Source: Sphingopyxis sp. YR583 (GTDB taxonomy: Bacteria; Pseudomonadota; Alphaproteobacteria; Sphingomonadales; Sphingomonadaceae). From it: a stretch of DNA of 64,000 nt. The number at the start of each line of letters is the position of its first letter. Within the stretch, counting starts at the first letter, position 1. The notes beneath the pieces were generated by a model. The model saw nothing but the letters and a program-made list of their open reading frames with translations, searched no databases and had not been told where the DNA came from. The position numbers and the translations under genes were made by a program. The DNA lies in NCBI RefSeq assembly GCF_900108295.1, contig NZ_FNWK01000002.1, positions 372,001 to 436,000 of the forward strand, written 5' to 3'. Positions 45,859 through 54,200 of this stretch are shown piece by piece.

Positions 45859-45887
45859 AAACTAGTTTCCGTTGACGTGAACGTCAA
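45859..45887 (-). promoter_or_regulatory. MerR promoter with 16-bp operator palindrome and probable leaderless start
   Basis: The perfect palindrome TTGACGT-GA-ACGTCAA occupies 45872-45887. On the minus strand its outer part is a TTGACG -35 (45887-45882), followed after 17 nt by TAGTTT (45864-45859). Transcription would begin at about 45852, directly at or next to the ATG (45851), so the mRNA is predicted leaderless, consistent with the missing ribosome site. A regulator bound here would cover the -35, giving autoregulation. Confidence 0.5.
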
Positions 45888-45902
45888 GACCGGCGGCACG
45901 GG

Positions 45903-46460
45903 TCATTTCGGGGCAGATCGGCCCGCACAAGGACGCTGCATATTGCCGTGCCGATCGGCAATCCGCAAGTCTGCCGCATCGTCCGCTGACCAGCTTGCCC
46001 GCGGCAGCCGCAAACCCGACAGCGAGGCGCGGTCGGGACAGAGACGCGCGCATTGTTGCGGGAGGCTTCCGGGAAGGCGCAGCTCGTCGTCTTCCTCATG
46101 CGCCAGCGCCTCGCAGCCATCGGCGCCGGTAAAGCGCATCCGCCAGCCGTCGCCCTCCCGAACCATCGTCCCGCTTGCGCTGCACGACAGCGTCGCACCG
46201 TAGGCGGCGGTGACAGCGAAGCGCCATGACCCCGCCCCGTCGGGAACGACGCACATCGCATCGCGCCCCAGATCGTGGATGCGCTCGAACACCCCGACCG
46301 GACTGGCGGCCCCTGCATGCACGACGCCGCGCTGACGCGCCGCGACTTCGAGCGGATTGTTCGCATCGACGCCTTTTGCGTTTTCGGTCGGCTCCGGCCG
46401 GTCGCATCCCGCGAGAAGCAGCGGCACGAGAGCCAGTGCGAAGCTAGCCCTGCGCATCAT
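45903..46460 (-). CDS. hypothetical lipoprotein
   Basis: 185 residues with signal [18 protein letters not shown] (lipobox LAGC). The mature part has [21 protein letters not shown] and [11 protein letters not shown], and cysteines in TLSCSA, DGCEAL, QQCARLC and RPCAG. That many cysteines suggests disulfides in the periplasm. No family is recognised. The start lies 17 nt inside hisI, so it is cotranscribed with hisI. The MerR gene starts 51 nt after it with its own promoter. Confidence 0.6.
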   Translation of the reverse strand: MMRRASFALALVPLLLAGCDRPEPTENAKGVDANNPLEVAARQRGVVHAGAASPVGVFERIHDLGRDAMCVVPDGAGSWRFAVTAAYGATLSCSASGTMVREGDGWRMRFTGADGCEALAHEEDDELRLPGSLPQQCARLCPDRASLSGLRLPRASWSADDAADLRIADRHGNMQRPCAGRSAPK

Positions 46461-46824
46461 CGTCCAGAAAAGTCAGGCTACCGTCGCTTTCGATGCGACG
46501 ATAAAAGCAGGAACGGCGCCCGGTGTGGCAGGCTGGCCCCGCTGGTCTGACGCGGAGCAGCAGCGCGTCCTGATCGCAATCGACGCGCATCTCGACCAAG
46601 GTTAGACCGTTGCCGGACGTCTCGCCCTTGCGCCACAAGGCTTGCCGCGACCGTGACCAGAAATGCGCCTGCCCCGTCGCCCGGGTCGCCCCGATCGCCT
46701 CTTCATTCATATGCGCGACCATGAGCAGAATATGCGTATCGGCGTCGGTGACGATCGCCGTCACCAGCCCGTTTGCGTCGAAACGCGGAGAAAATCGGTC
46801 GGTCGTGTCGCGCTGATCATCCAT
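46444..46824 (-). CDS. hisI: phosphoribosyl-AMP cyclohydrolase
   Basis: 126 residues. [24 protein letters not shown] and the metal-binding [12 protein letters not shown] and [11 protein letters not shown] motifs (Cys residues binding Zn) identify HisI without a fused HisE. It opens the adenine ring of phosphoribosyl-AMP in step 3 of histidine biosynthesis. No other his genes are nearby. The 3' end overlaps the lipoprotein start by 17 nt. Confidence 0.92.
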   Translation of the reverse strand: MDDQRDTTDRFSPRFDANGLVTAIVTDADTHILLMVAHMNEEAIGATRATGQAHFWSRSRQALWRKGETSGNGLTLVEMRVDCDQDALLLRVRPAGPACHTGRRSCFYRRIESDGSLTFLDDDAQG

Positions 46825-46966
46825 AAATCGCGCTTTAGAGCAGGTTTGGAGGCACTGTCACGCCGTTGTTCGCGCGCCATGTGACAAATGCGTGATTAGG
46901 GGGGCGACATTTGCGATTGCCGTCCCTATATGCGCCGCAGTCACTGGCCCCTGCCCCTGGAACGAC

Positions 46967-48424
46967 ATGCTGACGACCCACCCTTTTGATGACGACAAGC
47001 TCCGCGAGGAGTGCGGCGTATTTGGTATTCATGGCGCGGATAGCGCCGCCGCGGTAGTCGCGCTGGGGCTTCACGCCCTGCAGCACCGCGGACAGGAAGC
47101 CGCAGGCATCACCGCCTTCGACGGCAAGGAATTCCACACCCACCGCGCGATGGGCCATGTCGCGGGCAATTTCGACCGCGACGACATCATGCGCCAGCTG
47201 CAAGGCGGATCGTCGGTCGGCCATGTCCGCTATGCGACGACGGGCGAAACCTCGCTGCGCAACGTCCAGCCCCTGTTTGCAGACCTGTCCACCGGAGGCT
47301 TCGCAGTCTCGCACAACGGTAATATCTCCAACGCGACAGCGCTCAAGAAGGTGCTTGTCCGCCGCGGTTCGATCTTTCAGTCGACCAGCGATACCGAGGT
47401 GATCATCCATCTGGTCGCAACTTCGGCCTATCGTTCGCTGCTCGACCGCTTCATCGATGCACTGAAGCAGGTCGAAGGCGCCTATTCGCTGATCTGCCTG
47501 ACAGCCGAAGGCATGATCGGCTGCCGCGATCCGCTCGGCATTCGCCCGCTCGTCATCGGCAAGCTGGGCGATGCGCATATCCTGGCGTCGGAAACGGTCG
47601 CGCTCGACGTCGTCGGCGCCGAATTCGTGCGTTCGGTCGAACCCGGCGAGCTTGTCATCATCCGCGACGGCCAGCTCACCTCGCACCGCCCGTTCGCCGA
47701 CCAAGCGCCGCGCCCGTGCATCTTTGAATATGTCTATTTCTCGCGCCCCGATTCGATCGTCGACGGGACGAGCGTCTATTCGGTGCGCAAGGCCATCGGT
47801 GCCGAGCTTGCGCGTGAGAACCCCGTCGAGGCGGATCTCGTAATCCCGGTCCCCGATTCGGGCACGCCCGCAGCGATCGGTTATGCGCAGGAATCGGGCA
47901 TTCCATTCGAACTCGGCATCATCCGCTCGCACTATGTCGGGCGCACCTTCATCCAGCCCGGCGACAAGGTTCGCCACCTCGGCGTCAAGCTGAAGCACAA
48001 CGCCAACCGCGCGCTGATCGCCGGCAAGCGCATCGTGCTGATCGACGATTCGATCGTGCGCGGCACGACGAGCCTGAAGATCGTGCAGATGATGCGCGAT
48101 GCCGGCGCGACCGAGGTGCATATGCGCATCGCGAGCCCGCCGACGCAGCACAGCTGCTTCTATGGCGTCGATACGCCCGAGCGCGCGAAGCTGCTCGCCG
48201 CGCAGATGAGCGTCGGCCAGATGGCGAATTTCATCAACGCCGACAGCCTGTCCTTCATCTCGATCGACGGCCTTTACCGCGCGCTGGGCGAAGCGAACCG
48301 CAGCGACGATGCACCAAAATATTGCGACGCCTGCTTCACCGGCGACTATCCGACCACGCTGACCGATTTCGACGAGCATGGGCTGGAAGATCAATTTTCG
48401 TTGCTTGCTGAACGGGTTGTCTGA
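46967..48424 (+). CDS. purF: amidophosphoribosyltransferase
   Basis: 485 residues from ATG 46967. EECGVFGIHG has Cys16, which becomes the N-terminal nucleophile after propeptide removal. ALQHRGQEAAGI, GHVRYATTGE, and VSHNGNISN are glutaminase motifs; VLIDDSIVRGTTS (357-369) is the PRPP-binding loop. CDACFTGDYPT near the C-terminus belongs to the Fe-S type purF branch, consistent with ligand cysteines. It makes phosphoribosylamine from PRPP and glutamine, the first step of purine synthesis. The SDR gene starts 4 nt after the stop. Confidence 0.94.
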   Translation: MLTTHPFDDDKLREECGVFGIHGADSAAAVVALGLHALQHRGQEAAGITAFDGKEFHTHRAMGHVAGNFDRDDIMRQLQGGSSVGHVRYATTGETSLRNVQPLFADLSTGGFAVSHNGNISNATALKKVLVRRGSIFQSTSDTEVIIHLVATSAYRSLLDRFIDALKQVEGAYSLICLTAEGMIGCRDPLGIRPLVIGKLGDAHILASETVALDVVGAEFVRSVEPGELVIIRDGQLTSHRPFADQAPRPCIFEYVYFSRPDSIVDGTSVYSVRKAIGAELARENPVEADLVIPVPDSGTPAAIGYAQESGIPFELGIIRSHYVGRTFIQPGDKVRHLGVKLKHNANRALIAGKRIVLIDDSIVRGTTSLKIVQMMRDAGATEVHMRIASPPTQHSCFYGVDTPERAKLLAAQMSVGQMANFINADSLSFISIDGLYRALGEANRSDDAPKYCDACFTGDYPTTLTDFDEHGLEDQFSLLAERVV

Positions 48425-48428
48425 CACA

Positions 48429-49163
48429 ATGAATATGGCGTCTAAAGAATTGGCGGGCCAGGTCGCGCTCGTCACCGGGGCAAGCCGCGGCATCGGCGAA
48501 GCCATCGCCGAATCGCTTGCCGCGCGCGGCGCGCATGTCGTGATTACCGCACGCACCGCCGGCGGGCTCGAGGAACTCGAAGACCGTATCCACGAAGCCG
48601 GCGGCAGCGCGACGATCGCCCCGCTCGACCTGACCGACGGCGACAGCATCGCCCGCCTTGCCAGCGCAATCGCCGAACGCTGGCAACAACTCGACATGCT
48701 TGTGCTCAACGCCGCGATGCTCGGCACGCTGACCCCCGTTGCAGCGATCGACGGCAAGGAATTCAACAAGACGCTGACGCTCAACCTGATCGCGCAGCAA
48801 GCGCTGATCGCCAATTTCGACCCGCTGCTGCGTCGCGCGGCCAGCGGCCGACTGATCGCGCTGACGAGCAGCGTCGCACGCGAGCCGCGCGCCTATTGGG
48901 GCGCCTACGCGGCGTCGAAGGCGGCACTTGAGGTGCTGGTGTCGAGTTATGGCGCGGAAATGCGCAATATCTCGACCGTGCGCACCGCGATCCTCGACCC
49001 CGGCGGCACCCGCACACAGATGCGCGCGCGCGCCTATCCCGGCGAAGATCCGCAGAGCATCAAGGACCCGGCGGCCGTCGGCGATTATGTTGCAAAGCTG
49101 ATGATCGAGGGTTTCGACAGCACCGCTTTCCACGCGCTGCCCAAGGTCATGGAAAAAGCTTAA
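48429..49163 (+). CDS. short-chain dehydrogenase/reductase
   Basis: ATG 48429 gives 244 residues. The cofactor loop TGASRGIGEAIAE and the catalytic YAASK are present (SSVAREPRAYWGAYAASKAA), with Ser in TSSV. The order is classical SDR, with the YxxxK and Ser intact. VVITART after the beta-strand suggests NADP preference (Arg). The substrate is not predictable. It is 4 nt behind purF and so cotranscribed; the pairing is common in sphingomonads. No fatty-acid synthesis context is present. Confidence 0.85.
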   Translation: MNMASKELAGQVALVTGASRGIGEAIAESLAARGAHVVITARTAGGLEELEDRIHEAGGSATIAPLDLTDGDSIARLASAIAERWQQLDMLVLNAAMLGTLTPVAAIDGKEFNKTLTLNLIAQQALIANFDPLLRRAASGRLIALTSSVAREPRAYWGAYAASKAALEVLVSSYGAEMRNISTVRTAILDPGGTRTQMRARAYPGEDPQSIKDPAAVGDYVAKLMIEGFDSTAFHALPKVMEKA

Positions 49164-49223
49164 CGCCATCTTCGTTTTCCTGCGCTAAGACACGCGCATA
49201 AAAGGATTTGCGAGGGCGCGGGA

Positions 49224-49610
49224 ATGACCAGGAATATTTTGCGATCGGCGATTGCCGCCGTCGTCGGCATTATTGTCGCGTTCGGGCTGATCTGGCTGGC
49301 CCAATATGCCGGCAGCGAGATTTCTCCCTCCGAATATGATGCTGCAACGGGTGAAATACTCATCCCGATCGGCTCGACCATCGCCCTTGTCGTCGGCTGG
49401 TTTCTGGCCACATTCGCGGGTAGCTGGCTTGCGATACGTATTTCCGCCGGAACCGGCGCGGGATGGGTCGTCGCCGGCGCCGTGATCGGCGCCGCGCTTT
49501 ATACTGCCGTCGATTTCGCGGACACCTGGTGGATCATGGCGCTAGGCGTCGCCGTTCCGCTCGTCGCGGTCTGGCTGGCGCAGCGCGCGACGAGCATCAT
49601 CACGGAATAG
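49224..49610 (+). CDS. small inner-membrane protein
   Basis: 128 residues with GGGAATG start context (GCGGGAATG). About four helices: IAAVVGIIVAFGLIWLAQYAG, IPIGSTIALVVGWFLATFAGSW, GWVVAGAVIGAALYTAVDF and WIMALGVAVPLVAVWLAQ. No conserved motif is recognised. It may be a DUF-type small membrane protein. It is isolated, convergent with the serine hydrolase gene. Confidence 0.65.
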   Translation: MTRNILRSAIAAVVGIIVAFGLIWLAQYAGSEISPSEYDAATGEILIPIGSTIALVVGWFLATFAGSWLAIRISAGTGAGWVVAGAVIGAALYTAVDFADTWWIMALGVAVPLVAVWLAQRATSIITE

Positions 49611-49646
49611 CGCGTCGCCCCCGCGAACGGAGGCGACGATGATGTC

Positions 49647-50819
49647 CTATCTGGCTTCCTTGTCGACCGCCGCCTGCACGCTCTTGTAAAAGGCCTCGCG
49701 CGCCGCGCCGACACCCTCGGGATCGGTGGCTGTCGGCCAGTTGCCGTTCGACGCGATGACGAGCTTGCGCTTCGGATCGATGAAAATCCCCTGCCCGAAG
49801 ATGCCCTGCGCGGCAAAGCTGCCGTCGTCGTTCGTCCACCATTGATAGCCATAGCCGCGGCCCGGCAGGTCGATACCCGTCTGCTTCGTCGTCGCCGCCG
49901 GAATCCAGTCGTCGGGCAGCACCTTCTGCCCCCCCGCGATGCCGCCGTTCAGGATAAACTGGCCAAAGCGAGCATAATCCTTGAGGCTCGCCGACATGCA
50001 GCAACCGCTGATTTCATGCCCCGTCGCGCCGAGCATCCACACCGCATCCTGCTCCATCCCGAACGGTTTCCAGACCTTTTCGGAGAGATATTGCGACAGC
50101 GTCTTGCCCGTCGCGCTAGACACAAGCACGCCGATCAGATTGGTCTCGCCGGTCTTGTACACCCACTTCGACCCCGCAGGCGCTTCGCGGGGCAAGGTCT
50201 TCATATAGCTGACGGTTATGTCCTCGCCCTCGACGGGCTTCTGCAAGTTGAACAAGGCAACGTCGGATTTGGGATCGGTATAATCCTCGTTCCATTTGAC
50301 GCCCGAGGTCATGGTGAGCAGTTGCTTCACCGATACATCGTCATACGCCGACCCCTTGAGACCGGGGATATAGACGGTGACCTTGTCGTCGAGGCTCTTG
50401 ATATAGCCGTCCTTCACCGCGGCGCCGACGAGCGTCGAGGTAAAGCTTTTGGCGACCGAAAAACTGGTCCAGCGACCCGCCGCGCCATAACCGAGCGCAT
50501 ATTTCTCGAGCCGGATCTTGCCGTCCTGCACGATGATCAGGCCGGCATTGCGCTGCTTCGCCATATAGGCGTCGACGTCGGCGCCGAGGTCGATCGGCTT
50601 GCCCTCGGGCAACGGATAGACCGGCCCGCCCGCCTTGACCGTATTGACCACAACCTTGGGAACCGTCTCCATCGTGCGGAATGCGGCGTCGCGTTGATCC
50701 TGGGTCCAGAACAGCACATTCAGATCCTTTGGCAGTTTGTCGGTTTTCTCGGGTGCCGCGGGCGCACTGCACCCCGCCGCCGCAGTGCAAAGCAGCACCG
50801 CCGCCAAAAATCTTCGCAT
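49647..50819 (-). CDS. class C beta-lactamase-like serine hydrolase, lipoprotein
   Basis: ATG 50819 with GAGAGGA 8 nt upstream gives 390 residues with a lipoprotein signal (AAAGC). SVAKS is the SxxK nucleophile motif (in RWTSFSVAKSFTSTL). YKTGETNLIG holds the Tyr-x-Asn equivalent, and the C-terminal HxG-like segment is QGIFGQGIFIDPKRKL. The fold is that of AmpC, esterase EstB and D-amino-acid peptidases. Whether it hydrolyses beta-lactams is not shown by sequence. It sits on the same strand as the methyltransferase gene upstream, with a 19-nt gap. Confidence 0.85.
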   Translation of the reverse strand: MRRFLAAVLLCTAAAGCSAPAAPEKTDKLPKDLNVLFWTQDQRDAAFRTMETVPKVVVNTVKAGGPVYPLPEGKPIDLGADVDAYMAKQRNAGLIIVQDGKIRLEKYALGYGAAGRWTSFSVAKSFTSTLVGAAVKDGYIKSLDDKVTVYIPGLKGSAYDDVSVKQLLTMTSGVKWNEDYTDPKSDVALFNLQKPVEGEDITVSYMKTLPREAPAGSKWVYKTGETNLIGVLVSSATGKTLSQYLSEKVWKPFGMEQDAVWMLGATGHEISGCCMSASLKDYARFGQFILNGGIAGGQKVLPDDWIPAATTKQTGIDLPGRGYGYQWWTNDDGSFAAQGIFGQGIFIDPKRKLVIASNGNWPTATDPEGVGAAREAFYKSVQAAVDKEAR

Positions 50820-50838
50820 GATGGTTCCTCTCCCGTTT

Positions 50839-52119
50839 TCAGGCTGTCTTTTCGAGCGTGACCTGCGCGACGTCGATACCGCCGCCGCGAAAGCCCCCCT
50901 CACAATATTGCAGATAGTAACGCCACAACCGCACGAAGCGCGCGTCGAACCCCGGCGGAAGCTGGTCCGCCGCGACCGCGGCGTCAAAGCGCTCGCGCCA
51001 TTGGCGCAGCGTCTCGGCATAATCGCCGCCGAACCGCCGCACGTCGCGCCAGGCAAGGCCGCGTGCTTCGGCAAGCGCGCGAAAGCGGCTCTCCGAAATC
51101 AGACAGCCGCCCGGAAAAATATAGGCCTGGATGAAATCGCTGCTCGCAGCATAGCGCTCGAACAGCGCATCGTTGATCAATATATATTGGATCGCCGCCT
51201 TGCCCCCGGGACGCAGCAGCCGCGCGACGGTATCGAGATAGGCGGGCCAATAGGCCTCCCCCACCGCTTCGACCATCTCGACGCTGGCGATCGCGTCATA
51301 GGGGCCCTGCGTGTCGCGATAATCGCAGATTTCGATACGCGAGCGATCCGACAGGTCGACCGTAGCAAGCCGCGCATCGGCGATTTCAGCCTGCGCCGGT
51401 GAGAGGGTGATGCCGGTATAAAGGACGTCGTGGCGGTCGACCGCCCGTTCGGCGAGCGCGCCCCAGCCGCAACCGATTTCGAGCAGGCGGCTCCCCGAAC
51501 GCAGATCGAGCCGGTCGAGGATCGCATCAACCTTCGCCGCCTGCGCCGCTTCCAGCGATTGACCGGGATCGGTGAACAGCGCGCTCGAATAGTTCATGCT
51601 CGGGTCGAGCCACAAGCGATAGAAATCATTGCCCAAATCATAGTGCGCGTGGATGTTCCGCTTCGCACCTCGCCGGTCGTTGCGATGCAGCGCGTGGATA
51701 GCCTTGTTGAGCCAGCGCGAGGGCCCATGCGCGCGCGCGACATTGCCCAGTGTTTCGCCGTTGCGCATGAACAGGTCGAACAGCGGCACCGGATCGGGCG
51801 ACGACCATTCACCGGCTTCCCACGCACGATACCAGCCCACCGATCCCGACAAAGCCAGTCGCGCCAGCGCCGTCCAGCTTTGCAGGTGGACGACCGCAGT
51901 CGGCCCCTTTCCGCGCCCACCGAGCAGGCGCACGCTCCCATCGGGCAGATGCCCCTCGATCGTTCCAAGTGCGAGCCCCGCGTCGATGCGGTCGAGCATC
52001 CGGTGAAAGAGGCCCGCCGGGGCCAGCGCGATCAGCCGCGCCATGGCGCCGCCCGAGCGATAGGCACGGTCGGCGCGGAGCAATTCCTTGCCACGGCGCG
52101 GGCTGACATGCGTGTTCAT
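50839..52119 (-). CDS. cfa: cyclopropane-fatty-acyl-phospholipid synthase family methyltransferase
   Basis: 426 residues, ATG preceded by AGGAAGGAG. AKRNIHAHYDLGNDFYRLWLD, MNYSSALF, LEIGCGWGALAE (SAM loop) and SPAQAEIA are CFA synthase motifs, as are DYRD and YIFPGGCL. The enzyme would add a methylene across double bonds of unsaturated phospholipid chains at the inner membrane. It lies 19 nt upstream of the serine hydrolase and belongs to its transcript. The N-terminal 120 residues are the family's usual domain. Confidence 0.88.
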   Translation of the reverse strand: MNTHVSPRRGKELLRADRAYRSGGAMARLIALAPAGLFHRMLDRIDAGLALGTIEGHLPDGSVRLLGGRGKGPTAVVHLQSWTALARLALSGSVGWYRAWEAGEWSSPDPVPLFDLFMRNGETLGNVARAHGPSRWLNKAIHALHRNDRRGAKRNIHAHYDLGNDFYRLWLDPSMNYSSALFTDPGQSLEAAQAAKVDAILDRLDLRSGSRLLEIGCGWGALAERAVDRHDVLYTGITLSPAQAEIADARLATVDLSDRSRIEICDYRDTQGPYDAIASVEMVEAVGEAYWPAYLDTVARLLRPGGKAAIQYILINDALFERYAASSDFIQAYIFPGGCLISESRFRALAEARGLAWRDVRRFGGDYAETLRQWRERFDAAVAADQLPPGFDARFVRLWRYYLQYCEGGFRGGGIDVAQVTLEKTA

Positions 52120-52195
52120 TAGCTCCTTCCTGCCTCAAACGCATCGCGCTGACAATCGGTTGAAACGTGCAACGCCATGACGTCACACGAGCGGG

Positions 52196-53149
52196 TCATT
52201 CGGGGTGGCTTGCGGTGTCCGGCGCGGTAAGCCGAACCTGAAACCTGTCCTGCGCGAGTGGATGCATGAAACGCTGGTCGCGAAGCAGGATCGCGTCCCC
52301 GTCCTCTTGCGCCACAGGCATGCGCGACCAGAAGAGGAAGGCGCGCGCCGCCGGGTCGGCTTTCACCCAGATCGCGAGGCGCGGATCGTCCAAACCGGTG
52401 GGCGTGCCGGTCAGGTCGACCTGGCCGCCAACCCCGGGAACGAAGCTCGCGGTGCCGTAACGATCAGCCGTTCGCCAGAAGATGTCGCGCTTCCAGAAGG
52501 CCAGCGGCGGCGGGCTCGCGACGACGAGCGCGTTCTTCGTGCCGGTTGATTCGAGTGCGCTCGATACCATGCGCTCGGCAGCGCCGGTGATGAGGCCGTT
52601 GGCGAAGATATAAGCTGAGACGGCCGTGAAACCGATCCATGCCGGGCGCTGCCAGTTCGGCCTGCCCCGCCGCTCACCGCGGAGCGACAGCCAGACCGAT
52701 ACGCCGAGCGCGATCCATATCCACAGATCGATGATGAAGATGCTGTCGCCGTAGAACCAACGGTGGCTGAACGGCTCGAGGAGGCGAATGCCGTAGTTGT
52801 TGAGCCAGTCGAGCGCCGGATGGCTGAGGCAGCCGATATATGCGAGTGCGAGCAACCAACCCTTGTCGATCGGCAACCGCCCCGCCGGTCGCTTGCGACG
52901 TCGATCCTGCCAGCGATCGAACGCGATCATCAGCGCCCATAATATGACCGGCAGGAGCAACAGTGCGATCGGCCCGTGCGTGATCCCGCGCCGCATCGAC
53001 AGCGATTCGATCCCGTAGATCGCACAGGTCGCATCAATATCGGGCAGGTTCGCCGCGATGATCAGTGTCGGCATGGCGAGGCCGGTTTTGCGCTTGAGCC
53101 CCATCTGGCCCAGCACCGCACCGACGAGGCTGTGCGTCAGATTATCCAT
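52196..53149 (-). CDS. YdjM-like membrane-bound metal-dependent hydrolase
   Basis: 317 residues. The start MDNLTHSLVGAVLGQMGL and NLPDIDA, ITHGPIAL and CLSHPALDWLNNYGIRLLEPF give the His/Asp pattern of the YdjM/PF04307 family (DUF457-like). Helices are spread through residues 1-200, and the C-terminal part is soluble. These proteins are predicted hydrolases, and E. coli YdjM is LexA-controlled. It starts 13 nt after korB and is the third gene of korA-korB-ydjM. Confidence 0.85.
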   Translation of the reverse strand: MDNLTHSLVGAVLGQMGLKRKTGLAMPTLIIAANLPDIDATCAIYGIESLSMRRGITHGPIALLLLPVILWALMIAFDRWQDRRRKRPAGRLPIDKGWLLALAYIGCLSHPALDWLNNYGIRLLEPFSHRWFYGDSIFIIDLWIWIALGVSVWLSLRGERRGRPNWQRPAWIGFTAVSAYIFANGLITGAAERMVSSALESTGTKNALVVASPPPLAFWKRDIFWRTADRYGTASFVPGVGGQVDLTGTPTGLDDPRLAIWVKADPAARAFLFWSRMPVAQEDGDAILLRDQRFMHPLAQDRFQVRLTAPDTASHPE

Positions 53150-53161
53150 GACGGCGGAAGA

Positions 53162-54199
53162 TCAGAGCTCGGGCCCGCTTTCGGTCACTGTCCAGGTCTG
53201 CCCCTTCTTGAGCAGGCTCTGAAGATCGGCCGTCTTGCCTTCGGCCGCCGCCTTGTTCTGGCGCACGACATCGGCTTCGAAGGTCGGACGCGGATCGTCG
53301 TAGAGAACACCGAGCGCCATCGGGAATTCGCCAAAGCGCATTTCGACGAGCATGTGCGCGACGCTGCGGTTGGTGACATCGTGAACGATCACGCCCGCGG
53401 CCTGCCAATCGCCGTCGACGACATCGACAGTCTTGAGATGCAACGCATCCGCATCTAGCGCGATACCCTTGGTACCCTTGGCATAGAGCATCGGCTCGCC
53501 CTGCTTCAGCCAGAGCTGGCGATCCTCGGCCCCCTTCGGGGCTGCAAAATCCTCGAACACGTCTTTGTTGTAGACGATACAGTTCTGGAAAATCTCGATA
53601 AAGGCCGCACCCTTGTGAGCATGCGCGGCCTTCAGCACGTTGGGCAGTTCCTTCGACACGTCGAAGCCGCGGGCGACGAAGCGCGCGCCCGCACCGAGCG
53701 CGAAGGCCGCGGGTTGCGCCGGGCGATCGACCGAACCATAAGGGGTCGACGGGCTGGTCGTACCGACGCGGCTCGTGGGCGAATATTGCCCCTTGGTCAG
53801 ACCATAAATCTCGTTGTTGAACAGCATGATCTGGCAATCGAGATTGCGGCGGATCAGGTGCATCGTGTGATTGCCGCCGATCGACAGGCCATCGCCGTCG
53901 CCGGTGACGATCCACACGTCGAGGTTCGGATTGGCGAGTTTCAAGCCCGTCGCGAACGCCGGCGCGCGGCCGTGGATCGTGTGGAAGCCGTAGGTTTCCA
54001 TATAATAAGGAAAGCGCGACGAGCAGCCGATGCCACTGATGAACACGGTGTTCTCGGGCGCGGTACCGATTTCGGGCATCGTGCGCTGCACCGCCTTCAG
54101 GATCGCGTAATCGCCGCAGCCGGGGCACCAACGGACTTCCTGATCGGTTTCCCAATCCTTGAGCGTCGTGGTGCGCGCGATGGTGGTCATCTCGTTCAT
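53162..54199 (-). CDS. korB: 2-oxoacid:ferredoxin oxidoreductase, beta subunit
   Basis: 345 residues. RWCPGCGDYAILKAVQ is the Cys motif of the Fe-S and TPP subunit; GDGDGLSIGGNH is the TPP-binding motif; MLFNNEIYGLTKGQYSPTSR follows. The CxxC-GDGD layout is that of KorB. It decarboxylates a 2-oxoacid, likely 2-oxoglutarate, transferring electrons to ferredoxin with CoA as acceptor. It starts 1 nt after korA. Oxygen-tolerant KorAB occurs in aerobic alphaproteobacteria. Confidence 0.92.
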   Translation of the reverse strand: MNEMTTIARTTTLKDWETDQEVRWCPGCGDYAILKAVQRTMPEIGTAPENTVFISGIGCSSRFPYYMETYGFHTIHGRAPAFATGLKLANPNLDVWIVTGDGDGLSIGGNHTMHLIRRNLDCQIMLFNNEIYGLTKGQYSPTSRVGTTSPSTPYGSVDRPAQPAAFALGAGARFVARGFDVSKELPNVLKAAHAHKGAAFIEIFQNCIVYNKDVFEDFAAPKGAEDRQLWLKQGEPMLYAKGTKGIALDADALHLKTVDVVDGDWQAAGVIVHDVTNRSVAHMLVEMRFGEFPMALGVLYDDPRPTFEADVVRQNKAAAEGKTADLQSLLKKGQTWTVTESGPEL

Positions 54200-54200
54200 A

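Noticed and set aside
46835..48814. Long open frame (about 659 codons) on the minus strand across purF and the SDR gene
   Set aside because: It is fully antisense to purF and most of the SDR gene, has no family signature and uses codons that mirror the sense genes; long antisense frames are common in GC-rich DNA.
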